In this document: piece by piece, positions 46,044 through 55,204 of the stretch
Position numbering within the stretch: position 1 is the stretch's first letter
Layout of the letters: each line of letters begins with the position of its first letter
DNA from: Chaenocephalus aceratus
Lineage: Eukaryota; Chordata; Actinopteri; Perciformes; Channichthyidae
Assembly: GCA_023974075.1 (NCBI GenBank)
Contig: CM043799.1
Coordinates: forward strand, 9,449,250 to 9,513,249
Length of the DNA: 64,000 bases
Reading direction: 5' to 3'
The notes under the pieces: generated by a model
Told to the model about the DNA's origin: nothing
Databases searched by the model: none
Seen by the model: only the letters and a program-made list of their open reading frames with translations
Program-made: the position numbers and the translations under genes

Positions 46044-46508
46044 ATTACATTGCATTTAGCTGACGCTTTTATCCAAAGCGACTTACAATAAGTACATTCG
46101 ACCAGGAAGACACAACCTTGAAGAAAACCGAATCATATAAGTACATCAAGTTGCATAGAGCCAAACATTTCAAGTGCTACTCAACTGGCTTTAGATAAGC
46201 CAGTCCTTTATTAGTATATAAGTGCTCTGTTAGCAGTTCTTTGTTAGTAATTCTATCGCTCGAAGTGGAGTCGAAAGAGATGAGTTTTCAGTCTGCGCCG
46301 GAAGATGTGCAGGCTTTCTGCTGTCCTGATGTCAATGGTGAGCTCATTCCACCATTTTGGAGCCAGGATAGCAAACCCACGTGTTTTTGCTGATGGGAAC
46401 TTGGGTCCCCCTCGCAGCGAGGGTGCAGCGAGTCGTTTGGCTGATGCAGAGCGTAGTGCACGCGCTGGGGTGTACAGTTTAACCATGTCCTGGATGTACA
46501 GATGGAGC
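46044..46508 (-). mobile_element. L2-clade LINE, copy D (3' end only)
   Basis: The minus strand encodes the L2 C-terminus (MVKLYTPARALRSAS, then KWWNELTIDIRTAESLHIFR and ending RLHFER) followed by the 3' tail with AAGTCGCTTTGGATAAAAGC and ATGTAAT units. Similar to copy B 12955-13407. 5' truncated, as usual for LINEs. The frame is still open over its last 85 codons. Confidence 0.9.
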
Positions 46509-46802
46509 ACTCCAAATCAGACTCAAATGGGTGTGTCCCAGTCAAAAGCCCAGCGGATGCCAGTGGATGGGGGTGTTGCCAAATTGCTGGAGTGCGTTGC
46601 CCAATTTCCCCATTTGTTCAATTACAGGATTTAACCATGAGATGGCGCTTCATTCACAAAATACACAAAGACAACTGGGTGTTGTAGAAACATCAATATT
46701 TTAGATCAAATAAAGTATATAGTTTGCTTTATGCAGTATATTTCTTGTAATATTGTTGGGGTGTTTTTACACAGTACAGTAGATTGAAGTAAATCAACTT
46801 AT

Positions 46803-46900
46803 ACATTAAGATAAGATAAGATGGACCTTTATTAATCCCGTGGGGAAATTCAGTAGTTCAAACAGCAACAAGGTGAGAGTGAAAAACAGGACGGCACAGA
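46803..46900 (-). mobile_element. LINE 3' tail fragment
   Basis: AAGATAAGATAAGATGGACC followed by TTTATTAATCCCGTGGGGAA, the same class of tail as near 15126 and 21150. Confidence 0.6.
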
Positions 46901-47263
46901 TTCACACAGATTAATAAAATCAAAAATAAGATGAGCGATACAAATAATAATAATGAGAAACTATGAAATAAGAAATGAATAAAACTAAAATGTAATTATC
47001 ATATCATATATTATAATGTATTGTATTATTAAGTAATATCATACATTAACCCTATTATAGCAGATGCCACATTGAGTGGATGAACACATTTATGCATCAA
47101 TAATTGCAACAGAGTATTTCTAAATACAAGTTGTAAAAATACTTATATGTATTTAATATTAACCCTTTGGAGTCGACCGTCACGTCGGCGTGATCAGATC
47201 ACATGACCGGTTCAAGCCGGTGCCGCATAAAAACAACAGTCCGGACAACATTGCCGTGTGTTT

Positions 47264-47650
47264 CTGTCGAAAGTACTGGCCAGTAAACACGGAGATACGA
47301 TGATATAAAGTTAATATATTTCAAAAGTATGAAAAATGGAAGCACATTTTTGAATATCTTCGCCGCATTTGATCATTTTACGAAACGGAAAATACTGGAA
47401 ACTGTAGATCCTGCTCAATAGGATGTGTATGTGTATTTCTGTCGAAAGTACTGGCTTGAAACTATATGCCAGTCTTTGTTTCAGGCAAAAAGACCCAATA
47501 AACACGGACATACGATGATATAAAGTTAATACAGATATATTTCAGAAGTATGAATAATGGAAGCACATATTTTAATATCTTCGCCGTATTTTATCATTTT
47601 ACGAAACGGAAAATACTGGAAACTGTAGATTCTGCTCAACAGAATGTATT
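47264..47650. repeat. Direct duplication of about 180 bp
   Basis: Two copies, about 47264-47435 and 47436-47650, share TTTCTGTCGAAAGTACTGG, ACGATGATATAAAGTTAATA and ATTTTACGAAACGGAAAATA. The second has an insertion of about 35 bases. Confidence 0.85.
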
Positions 47651-47689
47651 TACCAGGGAGGGGGTGAGGTAATCAGGTAAACGGAGTGA

Positions 47690-47825
47690 TACGAAAAGAG
47701 ACGAAAAGAGACGAAGAGGGACGGCGGGAACCGAAGAGAGACGGCTGCAAATGGAGAGAGACGAAGATATACGAAGCCAGGCGGCGGGAGACGAAGAGAG
47801 GCGGCGGGAGACTGCGATTGAAGTA
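47690..47825. repeat. GACGAAGAGA minisatellite
   Basis: Degenerate units of GAGACGAAGA and GGCGGGAGAC. Open frames here are artefacts. Confidence 0.7.
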
Positions 47826-48039
47826 AAGTGACAGACAAACATTGAGAATTTAGATATAGTTAGATAGATTTAGAGTTTTGAACTATGATGAAGAGAACTC
47901 TGAACGTGAGTCAAGCTTTAAGCTTTTTTTTGACATGGAGGAGGAGGAATCTGTGATGTTGCCCTCTGTGTCGTAGTTGACAGAAACCGCTTTGAAGCGT
48001 GGCACAGATAAAGACAGAAAAAACAGATTGTTGTACATA

Positions 48040-48075
<36 letters not shown>

Positions 48076-48429
48076 AATAACACTTTTGTCTTATCAGAAT
48101 GAAATCACATGCTACCTCAATCAAACTTTCACATTATCATAGTGACATCCCATGTATATATTTCCAGCTTTTAAATGGTTTCGTTGTGTATGTTTGTGTT
48201 ACCTATATGAAAAATAATATCATTTTCAAAATCTGTTTTTACGTTTTTTGTGTGATTTTGGGTCCAAAATGTTCATATAGTAGAAGATCACTGCTCTAAA
48301 CAAAGTCAAAAATCCTACATCCATACGAAATAAATATAATTAATTATGATGAATACGTTAAGTCTTGTTCATTGTTTTTCACTTTTATTAAATGTTTGAT
48401 ATTTCCGGTGGAAATGGTGGACTATCGGA

Positions 48430-48720
48430 CATTCAAAATGCAGCATATTTTCACTCTTACACACATATTCTCCTTTTACATACATTTTCACTCTTACACA
48501 CATATATTCTCCTTTTACATACATACATTTTCACTCTCACACACGTATATATTTACACTCACACATTCATACACTTTGCTCTCATATTATCATATTTCAA
48601 TGCACACATTCATATATTGTCACTCACACATTCATGCATTTTGTTCTCATATTCATATAATTGAATGCTCATATTTATACATTTTGCTCTCATGCGAAAT
48701 CTACTAAAACAAAGTATGTC
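48430..48720. repeat. Degenerate CACACATAT / TTTTCACTC minisatellite
   Basis: Irregular copies of TTTTCACTCTTACACACATA and ATTCATACATTTTGCTCTCA. The two open frames across it are artefacts. Confidence 0.7.
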
Positions 48721-48753
48721 ATGGTGGTCAGCTGTTAAACACAAAAGTGTATC

Positions 48754-48823
48754 TTAAGGGCTGTAAATATAATAAGCCTGTTGTCAATTTTAGACACGGG
48801 CTTATTATATTTACAGCCCTTAA
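48754..48823. repeat. Perfect 25-bp inverted repeat with 20-bp spacer
   Basis: The arm TTAAGGGCTGTAAATATAAT plus AAGCC (48754-48778) is exactly inverted at 48799-48823. It could fold into a stable hairpin. Its origin is unknown; it may be the core of a palindromic MITE. The region 48824-49433 shows nothing else except a long G-run near 49144-49166. Confidence 0.9.
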
Positions 48824-49586
48824 TAACATTCATTTTCTGGACTCAATTTGTGTCTTGGCCGTTTTCTTTGTTCCAAACAAACGAGTGCTTTTTGTTTTGA
48901 AATCACTTCCGCGAGTTTCGCGGGCCTCCCCCCTCGCTCCACTGACCATTAGACCATTTAAAATGCAAAAGGACAAAAACGCCTCTCAGATGCTCTTCCG
49001 TTTACTTTTTTTAATAAAGAAAAACAAATGGTCCGTAGATACACGGACTCATATAGCCTATGTATGTATACTGTAAGGAGAATGTATGTGCGTGAGAGGA
49101 CCAGTATGAATTACGGCATAGAAATATGCAAACAAAAACTTACAGAGTGGGGGGGGGGGGGGGGGGAGAGCTGTGGAATGTGACCCTTCCTCCACACATT
49201 CCGATGGCCAATTTGTTTTAAACAAAGAGTTCGCAACACAGGACAGCATAGGCAACATGGGGGGTGGGGGCTGGTGAACGGTCTGGTCAATGTTTGTAAA
49301 CACAATCCCCAGGATGTGTCCTAATCAAACCAAAAGAGAAAATGCAGATATCATTCTCTCTCTCGACTCGCTGGTATCTCGAGCTGAGCGCTCATTGGTG
49401 TTCATACTGCTCACAGGCTGGGCTGCTGTGTATATCTAGTGCAGTGGTTCCCAAACGGTGTGCCGCGGCACACTGGTGTGCCGTGAGGCAAGTCCGGGTG
49501 TGCCGTGGGATTTTGTGACAACCATACTTTATTATTGCAATATACAACTACACAAAAATAATTATTTTTTAATTTACTATATCAGT

Positions 49587-49977
49587 TGTTACAACCTTCC
49601 AAAGGCTGGAACAAACAGGGAGGCCACACAGAGTTAAATGAAAATATATGTTTATTTAACAGATTGTTGAAGAACACCTCTGATGTATAATATGGTAAGA
49701 ATCAGGCTGTCAGTAGTGTGAGCAGTGTGTGGGTGTGTGGAAGGGTGTTGTAGCATGTTGGAGGGTGCATCAAACCTAGCACAGGCTGTAGGCTGAGGTT
49801 GCTGCAGCATGCCAGGATCTGAATCAGAGAGTGATCCTTGCAGCTGGGCAACCTTTATACCTTCTTGTGGCTCCGCCTCTAGATGGGTGGGCACAAACAG
49901 GACGACACTCCCAGTACCTGCCAGAGGACAGCAAGGCAGGGAGCACAGCCAGGCAGAAGGGGGGAGGGGTCGTCACA
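49587..49977 (-). repeat. 3' LTR of the Gmr1-like element
   Basis: 391 bp, differing from the 5' LTR by a handful of substitutions and one 3-4-bp indel near 49730. Confidence 0.92.
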
Positions 49978-50211
49978 CCCCCTCCCTTAAAATGGAGGAC
50001 CCACTAGGATCCTCCAACCTGAGGCACAAAAACACAACCACCAAACACAATAGACCCAACCAAAGTTAACCTTGAAATGTTCGTACAACCTGCAAGCACA
50101 TCTGTAGCCTCTTGCTCAACCCCTCAGCCACTTTGGTACCTAAGAAGCATTTTAAGATAGGGCAAAACAGAAAAAACAGACACTCCTGCAGGGAGAAAAA
50201 CACTAGTTAAC

Positions 50212-50277
50212 CTAGGAGGTTATAGCCCTGGACATGGCATCAGCCACTGTATTATCCACACCTTTGACATGCCTCTG
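50212..50277 (-). pseudogene. RNase H C-terminal remnant fused out of frame to gag
   Basis: In a different minus frame the DNA reads HVKGVDNTVADAMSRAITS and stops. The VADAMSR motif, with the preceding KG.DN, is the end of Gypsy RNase H domains. The breakpoint of the large internal deletion therefore lies near 50265-50277. Confidence 0.75.
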
Positions 50278-51208
50278 AAACTCTGTTTACTTTCTGCTCA
50301 TTAATGTAGGTAACAACACGGTCAGGCAAGGTACCTTTGAATTGCTCAAGCAAGATAAGCTCCTGCAGATCTTCCAGAGTTTTTACCTGTGAGGAAACAC
50401 AACAACGGTTGAAACTAGTGGTTAAATCACAAGCAAACTCCATATGTGACTGCTTCTCTTTTCTGAGTAACCTAAAGCGCTGTCGATATGCTTCATGTAC
50501 TAACTCAAACGCCTGAAGTACAGCAGCTTTCACCAACTGGTAATTGCTACTGTCTTCTGCAGTCATGGCAGCGAAAGCCTCCTGGGCCTTTCCAGTGAAG
50601 ACACACTGAAGCAGAAGGGTGCGCTCAACATCAGACCAGTCTCGTGCCTCAGCTAGACGCTCGAATAACACAAAGAAAATGTCCGGGTCCTTTTCGTTGA
50701 ACCTCGGAACTATCCTCAAATTAAAAGCAATATCAAATGCTTGACCTACAGTCTCTGCAGCTCTCCTGGTCTCAGCTGGAAGCTTACCTTCACTCATCAG
50801 CTCCAATCTGTAGCACTCCAAGTCTAGTTTTTGTCTAGAAGCCATCTCTGCTTCCTGAAGACGGGCATTTTGTCTCAACTTTTCTATCTCCACATCATGT
50901 TCCAAGTGTAGCATTAGAAGCTCCTTTTGTTCTTTAAATGACAGTCCAACCCCAAGTCCAGACAGGACTGGAACCATACCTGAAACTTTACCTGACTCAA
51001 TTGACTGTTGGGAGGTAGGCCCCAGAAAGACAGACAAAACGCTTTTTTCCACTAACTGTGCCTTTATTTCTACCAACAACTCCTCTTTATTCAACTTTTT
51101 GGGAAGTTCAAGACCGTAATGGTCAGCCACTCTCAAAAGCTGATCTTTTTTATAAGTACTCAACAAATCCTCATTTGGGGACTCAACAAACTCTTCAATA
51201 GAAGCCAT
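50252..51208 (-). CDS. Gypsy gag protein with SCAN-like domain
   Basis: An intact 318-residue frame. The N-terminus (MASIEEFVESPNEDLLSTYK) leads to an SAP-like stretch, a coiled-coil-like segment (residues about 90-130) and a capsid region (RIVPRFNEKDPDIFFVLFER). Residues about 235-310 (EAYRQRFRLLRKEKQSHMEF ... LEDLQELILLEQFKGTLP) match the SCAN domain of vertebrate zinc-finger proteins, which is known to derive from Gmr1-like gag. The protein ends early (ACQRCG) because the frame runs into an out-of-frame pol remnant. No zinc knuckle is left. It should assemble capsids for the element but may depend on another element for enzymes. Confidence 0.88.
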   Translation of the reverse strand: MASIEEFVESPNEDLLSTYKKDQLLRVADHYGLELPKKLNKEELLVEIKAQLVEKSVLSVFLGPTSQQSIESGKVSGMVPVLSGLGVGLSFKEQKELLMLHLEHDVEIEKLRQNARLQEAEMASRQKLDLECYRLELMSEGKLPAETRRAAETVGQAFDIAFNLRIVPRFNEKDPDIFFVLFERLAEARDWSDVERTLLLQCVFTGKAQEAFAAMTAEDSSNYQLVKAAVLQAFELVHEAYRQRFRLLRKEKQSHMEFACDLTTSFNRCCVSSQVKTLEDLQELILLEQFKGTLPDRVVTYINEQKVNRVSEACQRCG

Positions 51209-51760
51209 TTAACTGTTTACCGACCAAGGCAAGGTTTTTCCAGCAGTACTGATAGTGAAAGACAGTTTTACATATGGAGACCCCACTCCTCTGGCTAACT
51301 ACCTTACCAAATGCTTACTGACTCACTCAACCCTAGTCTTCGTGTAGAATTGTGGTAGGATTTTAAGCACAAAACCCCAGTGACCCGGTTAATTCTCAGC
51401 AATTGAAAATCACCTAGGCAGTCATGGAGTGCACCCGAGCAAATGCTCTAGCCACTTACTACACAAAAATAACAAACAAAAACAAAAAAAGGTTCAATGG
51501 AGACAACTTGTGTCTCTCATTGCTTATACCGAACAGGAATAAGGGTTCCAAACATTTGACAGCCTTTAACACAAAACAGAAATACCGGAAAACATAGCTT
51601 GCCTTGGACAGAAACACAACTGTGATTAAGACCAGTTACTTAGACAGAGTAAGATAAACCTGACCTATGTTCCCCTACAAACTCAGAGTCAACCAACCAG
51701 CTGTGTGAACACTCCCTGACTGAAATAGGTCACCATGTCCTTTATCCAGCACCGGAAATT

Positions 51761-51778
51761 ATCCCGGACGAGCCCCCA
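51761..51778 (-). other. tRNA-Pro-type primer-binding site
   Basis: On the minus strand TGGGGGCTCGTCCGGGAT starts two bases after the 5' LTR. This 18-mer is the classical proline primer site of many retroelements. It marks where reverse transcription would begin. Confidence 0.88.
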
Positions 51779-51780
51779 CT

Positions 51781-52168
51781 TGTTACAACCTTCCAAAGGC
51801 TGGAACAAACAGGGAGGCCACACAGAGTTAAATGAAAATATATGTTTATTTAACAGATTGTTGAAGAACACCTCTGATGTATAATGTGGTAAGAATCAGG
51901 CTGTCAGTAGTGTGAGCAGTGTGGTGTGTGGAAGGGTGTTGTAGCATGTTGGAGGGTGCATCAAACCTAGCACAGGCTGTAGGCTGAGGTTGCTGCAGCA
52001 TGCCAGGATCTGAATCAGAGAGTGATCCTTGCAGCTGGACAACCTTTATACCTTCTTGTGGCTCCGCCTCTAGATGGGCGGGCACAAACAGGACGACACT
52101 CCCAGTACCTGCCAGAGGACAGCAAGGCAGGGAGCACAGCCAGGCAGAAGGGGGGAGGGGTCGTCACA
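51781..52168 (-). repeat. 5' LTR of the Gmr1-like element
   Basis: 388 bp; TG...CA ends. Immediately left of it, at 51761-51778, ATCCCGGACGAGCCCCCA is the complement of the tRNA-Pro-type primer-binding site. Confidence 0.92.
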
Positions 52169-52245
52169 CAGTACTTTGTGGGTTTATATGTACGTAATCT
52201 GTGCGACTTGTGCGTCCACATCTCCACGTGCAGTGCTGCATAAAC

Positions 52246-52440
52246 ATGGCTGAGTCAGCGATAACTTTCGAGGAGTGGAGGTATACCCATTATTTTGAGT
52301 TCGTCCAAAGAATAGACAGGAATGTGACGGTGAGGTGCAAACTGTGTCCAGGCCAGAAGCTGTTATCCACTGCTGTAAACACCACGTCAAACCTCAACAA
52401 ACACCTGCAAAGAACACATGCTAAGGTGAAGCTACCGCAC
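52246..52440 (+). pseudogene. hAT transposase N-terminus (BED zinc finger)
   Basis: From ATG 52246 the frame reads MAESAITFEEWRYTHYFEFV, then VRCKLCPGQK, and after about 15 residues NLNKHLQRTHA. The C-x2-C and H-x4-H arrangement is a BED finger, the DNA-binding module of hAT transposases. A donor-like AAG|GTGAAG follows near 52423. The rest of the protein is missing. Confidence 0.75.
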
Positions 52441-52724
52441 ATGCTATTTGTTGTTTGTTTATTATCACGTAGTCTATTCTTCTTCTCTGTCTTCCGGTTG
52501 TTGCCTGTTTTGAATGACAAATACACACTACCGCCGCCTGCTGGTAAGGAAAGTTATTGCCACTCATGCATGCGCAGTTCGTACGTGCTCGGCGAGTAAA
52601 GTAACGAGTAAAGTAACCTTTATGTAGATAGTAACGAAGTAGTGTAATATATTACTTTTTTTAAAGTAATATGTAATATATTACATTTTTTTAGTAACGA
52701 CCCCATCTCTGGAGTTGGCGTTCT

Positions 52725-52863
52725 CTACTCTGGTTTACATGAAGAACAACAGGAGGTTACGGCTCTCTGTTGAACAGGACTTGCGAGTGGCCCTCTCCTC
52801 AGTGCCACCAAGGATTAAAAAATCTGCGCGCCCCGACAGGCACATGTATCTCACTAATTTGTA
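52725..52863 (+). pseudogene. hAT transposase C-terminal (dimerisation) remnant
   Basis: The plus strand reads LAFSTLVYMKNNRRLRLSVE, then QDLRVALSSVPPRIKK. This resembles the C-terminus of hAT-derived proteins such as the ZBED/SCAND3 group (S..K...R..L..E..LR.AL). Frameshifts occur after it. Confidence 0.6.
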
Positions 52864-53391
52864 AGTCGGCAAAAATATTTACAATAGCACATGTTTCAAT
52901 GCTGATTGCTGAAATGTTACATTTATAATTTGTAGTTCAGGACCATGGACAATGCAGCTTCCTTGCATTGACAGTTCTCTGTGCTGAATTTCTGCTGAGT
53001 TTCCTTTGCCTCATTTTTAATGTTGTGACCTGTCTGGTTTAAATGAGTGTGTTGCTGCTTTGATGAAGCCTAATTTGATAAAGTTTCAAATTAATTTCTG
53101 AAATATTTCGTTAATAAATATTTCATGAGTAATATAGTTGTCTTTGTCACATTTTATTTGGCATTAGTAAATAATTATGCACATTTACAGATATTTTACA
53201 TGATATGAGTGATAACACGTGTTATAAGGGCTATTTTGCACAATAGGTGTGCCTTGAGATTTTTACTTGTCCTTTGATGTGCCTTAGGCACAAAAAGTTT
53301 GGGAACCACTGATTTAGTGTATTCATACTGTACCCCTCCTCACTGTTTATTCATCATTCAACCATTTACACCTTCATTTTTTCCCATCAAG

Positions 53392-53544
53392 CGGTTGAAA
53401 AAGATTGAGTCCTATGTTTCCAATTGGTTCCCAAATCTGAACATTGACCAGTGGCATAACATCAGGAGCCGGGTAAATGAGAGACTGAGGAGCCCCCGAA
53501 AAACAGATCCTGAAATAGCTTGTCCTGGTTTCCGCAGCAGATAG
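53392..53544 (+). CDS. Candidate terminal exon of an unknown gene
   Basis: After a pyrimidine-rich acceptor-like tract (CATTTTTTCCCATCAAG) a 50-codon frame reads RLKKIESYVSNWFPNLNIDQ, then WHNIRSRVNERLRSPRKTDP, and stops at 53544. AATAAA follows at 53572-53577, 28 bases later. The composition looks like real protein (helical, charged), but no family was recognised and no upstream partner exon was found. It begins only 80 bases outside the hAT element. It could be a host exon, part of a retrocopy, or chance. Confidence 0.35.
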   Translation, partial: RLKKIESYVSNWFPNLNIDQWHNIRSRVNERLRSPRKTDPEIACPGFRSR

Positions 53545-53571
53545 GCCTACAGTATGGTGTCTGTTATTTTA

Positions 53572-53577
53572 AATAAA
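53572..53577 (+). promoter_or_regulatory. AATAAA after the candidate exon
   Basis: Canonical polyadenylation hexamer 28 bases after the stop of the frame at 53392-53544. Support for use is positional only. Confidence 0.3.
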
Positions 53578-53589
53578 ATGTTGAAAACT

Positions 53590-55204
53590 GAACTTGAAAA
53601 TTGTTTCCTCTTTTTATTTTATTTATCATTTTCGGGACGGGGAGACGTGGGGAGACGTGTGTGATTAAAAATTAATTTGCAGAAATGTAAAGTGATCTAA
53701 CTAAGTTCTATTCATATTCTTGACGGGAAGAGCCGTGTAAATGGGTGGCCATATATGCATTTGAAAAGCAATATCAATCACAGTTATTATACAATAGGCT
53801 ATAAAAGCACCATCGATAACCATTACCTTTATCCAATTCAAACTTTGGACGGGAAAAAAGGAAGGTGTACATGGTTGGGCTATACTGTAGGCCTACTGTA
53901 TACACATACAAAGGCCATTCAAGCTAGAGTTCTTCTGGAAATGTTCACATCAGGTAGCGGGTAGCAGGGCGGGTTCGGTATTGCACGTCGCGTGGTGGGA
54001 GTGGGTCTTGAAAATCAGACCCGTGCAGGACTCTGCATCAGGCACCTTCAAGTTAAACAATACTACAGTATACAATTAACACAGTAGGCCTAAATTATGT
54101 GGATTAAACCACATTTATTTCGTTAAAAAGAAAGGAAATATGATTTTGTTTGAATGATTAAATGTCATCAGGCACCTTCAAGTTAAACAATCAGGTGCAC
54201 ACTTTAATGTGCCGCCACCTCCGGACTCGGCTTGGCTCGGTTTAAAGAATGCACAAATGTGTTTAATCGTTTATGTCAGATATGTACTAAGTAGCCTAAA
54301 TACATTTGTTCCTGCTCAAGATTAGATTCAACTTTATTGTTATTGCACATATTGCAGGTACTGAGACAACGAAATGCAGTTTAGCTTCTAACCAGGTGCA
54401 ACAAGCAGCGAAAAGTAATGTGCACAATACTACAGTAAACAATTAACACAGTAAATTATGTGGATTAAACCACATTTATTTCGTTAAAAATAAACGAAAT
54501 ATGATTTTGTTTGAATGATTAAATGTAGGGTGAATTGCCCTAATGTGGGACATTTTTGCATTTCAGACTTCGGGAATATATTGCGATATGAAGCCGATAC
54601 AATAAATCAAAATCCAGTACCATTCCGAAAACCCCAGTAATATTAGACACTAATAATACAGTAAACTATTAACACTGTACATATTATTGTTTGCCCGTGG
54701 GATTAGGATGATCGGTAGTGAGAGCCCCTGCATTTTCCTCCGGTCGGATGTGATATAAAAACAAAGCGATTATTTTTGTTGTTGTAAACTCACGTGGATT
54801 ACATTTAGTGCATTCATTTCAACTCGCGAACATATGATACATTAAATGATCGTGAGGATGATAATTGAAAATCGTTTGTTTGAGCTTGGATGCATTTCCT
54901 GATCTAAAAACATAGCGATGGTTTTGTATTTACGCCAACGTAAATTAAACATGGTGATGTTTAGTAAATGATTACATGTCTCTTATTTAGCACAGAATAT
55001 GATCGTATCCGTGACATATGGATCATAACAAATATCCGCTATATCAGATACCTGTAGATCAGCTGTTTATTTCACATGAGTTCCAGTGTGGCAGCTTTTC
55101 ACGGCTCCCCCTGGTGGATCCATGATCCATTGCAGCTGGTTTCATTATAATTAAATGTATTTATCAAGGGGGCGTTTCAAGTCCTGCGGGGGGGGTTTTC
55201 CTTT
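53590..55204. other. Repeat-derived non-coding DNA with a local duplication
   Basis: About 54060-54165 and 54423-54528 are direct copies (sharing TGGATTAAACCACATTTATT and TTTGTTTGAATGATTAAATG). Between them, 54326-54420, is a LINE-type 3' tail (TTCAACTTTATTGTTATTGC, then ACAACGAAATGCAGTTTAGC). No exon was recognised. Confidence 0.6.

Larger units (their letters stand above)
47157..48072 (+). mobile_element. Possible piggyBac-like remnant
   Basis: TTAACCCTTTGGAGTCGA at about 47160 resembles the left end of fish piggyBac elements with a TTAA target. Downstream, around 47880-48000, the plus strand has an acidic stretch (ENSERESS, then DMEEEES) of the kind seen near piggyBac transposase N-termini. 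No right end and no catalytic domain were found, so this is tentative. Confidence 0.3.
49587..52168 (-). mobile_element. Gmr1-like Gypsy LTR retrotransposon, internally deleted but with both LTRs
   Basis: Two nearly identical LTRs (49587-49977 and 51781-52168) start TGTTACAACC and end GTCACA, with a 4-bp target duplication CAGT on both sides. On the minus strand the 5' LTR (right) is followed by a primer site matching the 3' end of tRNA-Pro. The 3' LTR (left) is preceded by a polypurine tract (AAGGGAGGGGG). The interior holds only gag and the last 22 codons of an RNase H frame. Having RNase H right before the 3' untranslated region, with no integrase after it, is the gene order of Gmr1-type Gypsy elements. 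The few LTR differences indicate a recent insertion. Confidence 0.9.
49442..53311 (+). mobile_element. hAT transposon with BED finger, interrupted by a Gypsy element
   Basis: The ends CAGTGGTTCCCAAACGGTGT and the inverted ...AGTTTGGGAACCACTG are flanked by ATCTAGTG (49434-49441) and ATTTAGTG (53312-53319), one mismatch. Coding remnants inside are a BED zinc finger (52246-52440) and a C-terminal dimerisation piece (about 52725-52863). The catalytic middle is gone. A TAACG/ATTAC-rich fragment at about 52590-52700, like the ends of the 22.7-24.6 kb hAT, lies where the middle should be. The Gypsy element at 49587-52168 sits near the left end. Confidence 0.85.

Noticed and set aside
48372..48707. 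Two frames rich in His, Tyr, Phe and Ser
   Set aside because: They are read from a degenerate CACACATA minisatellite.
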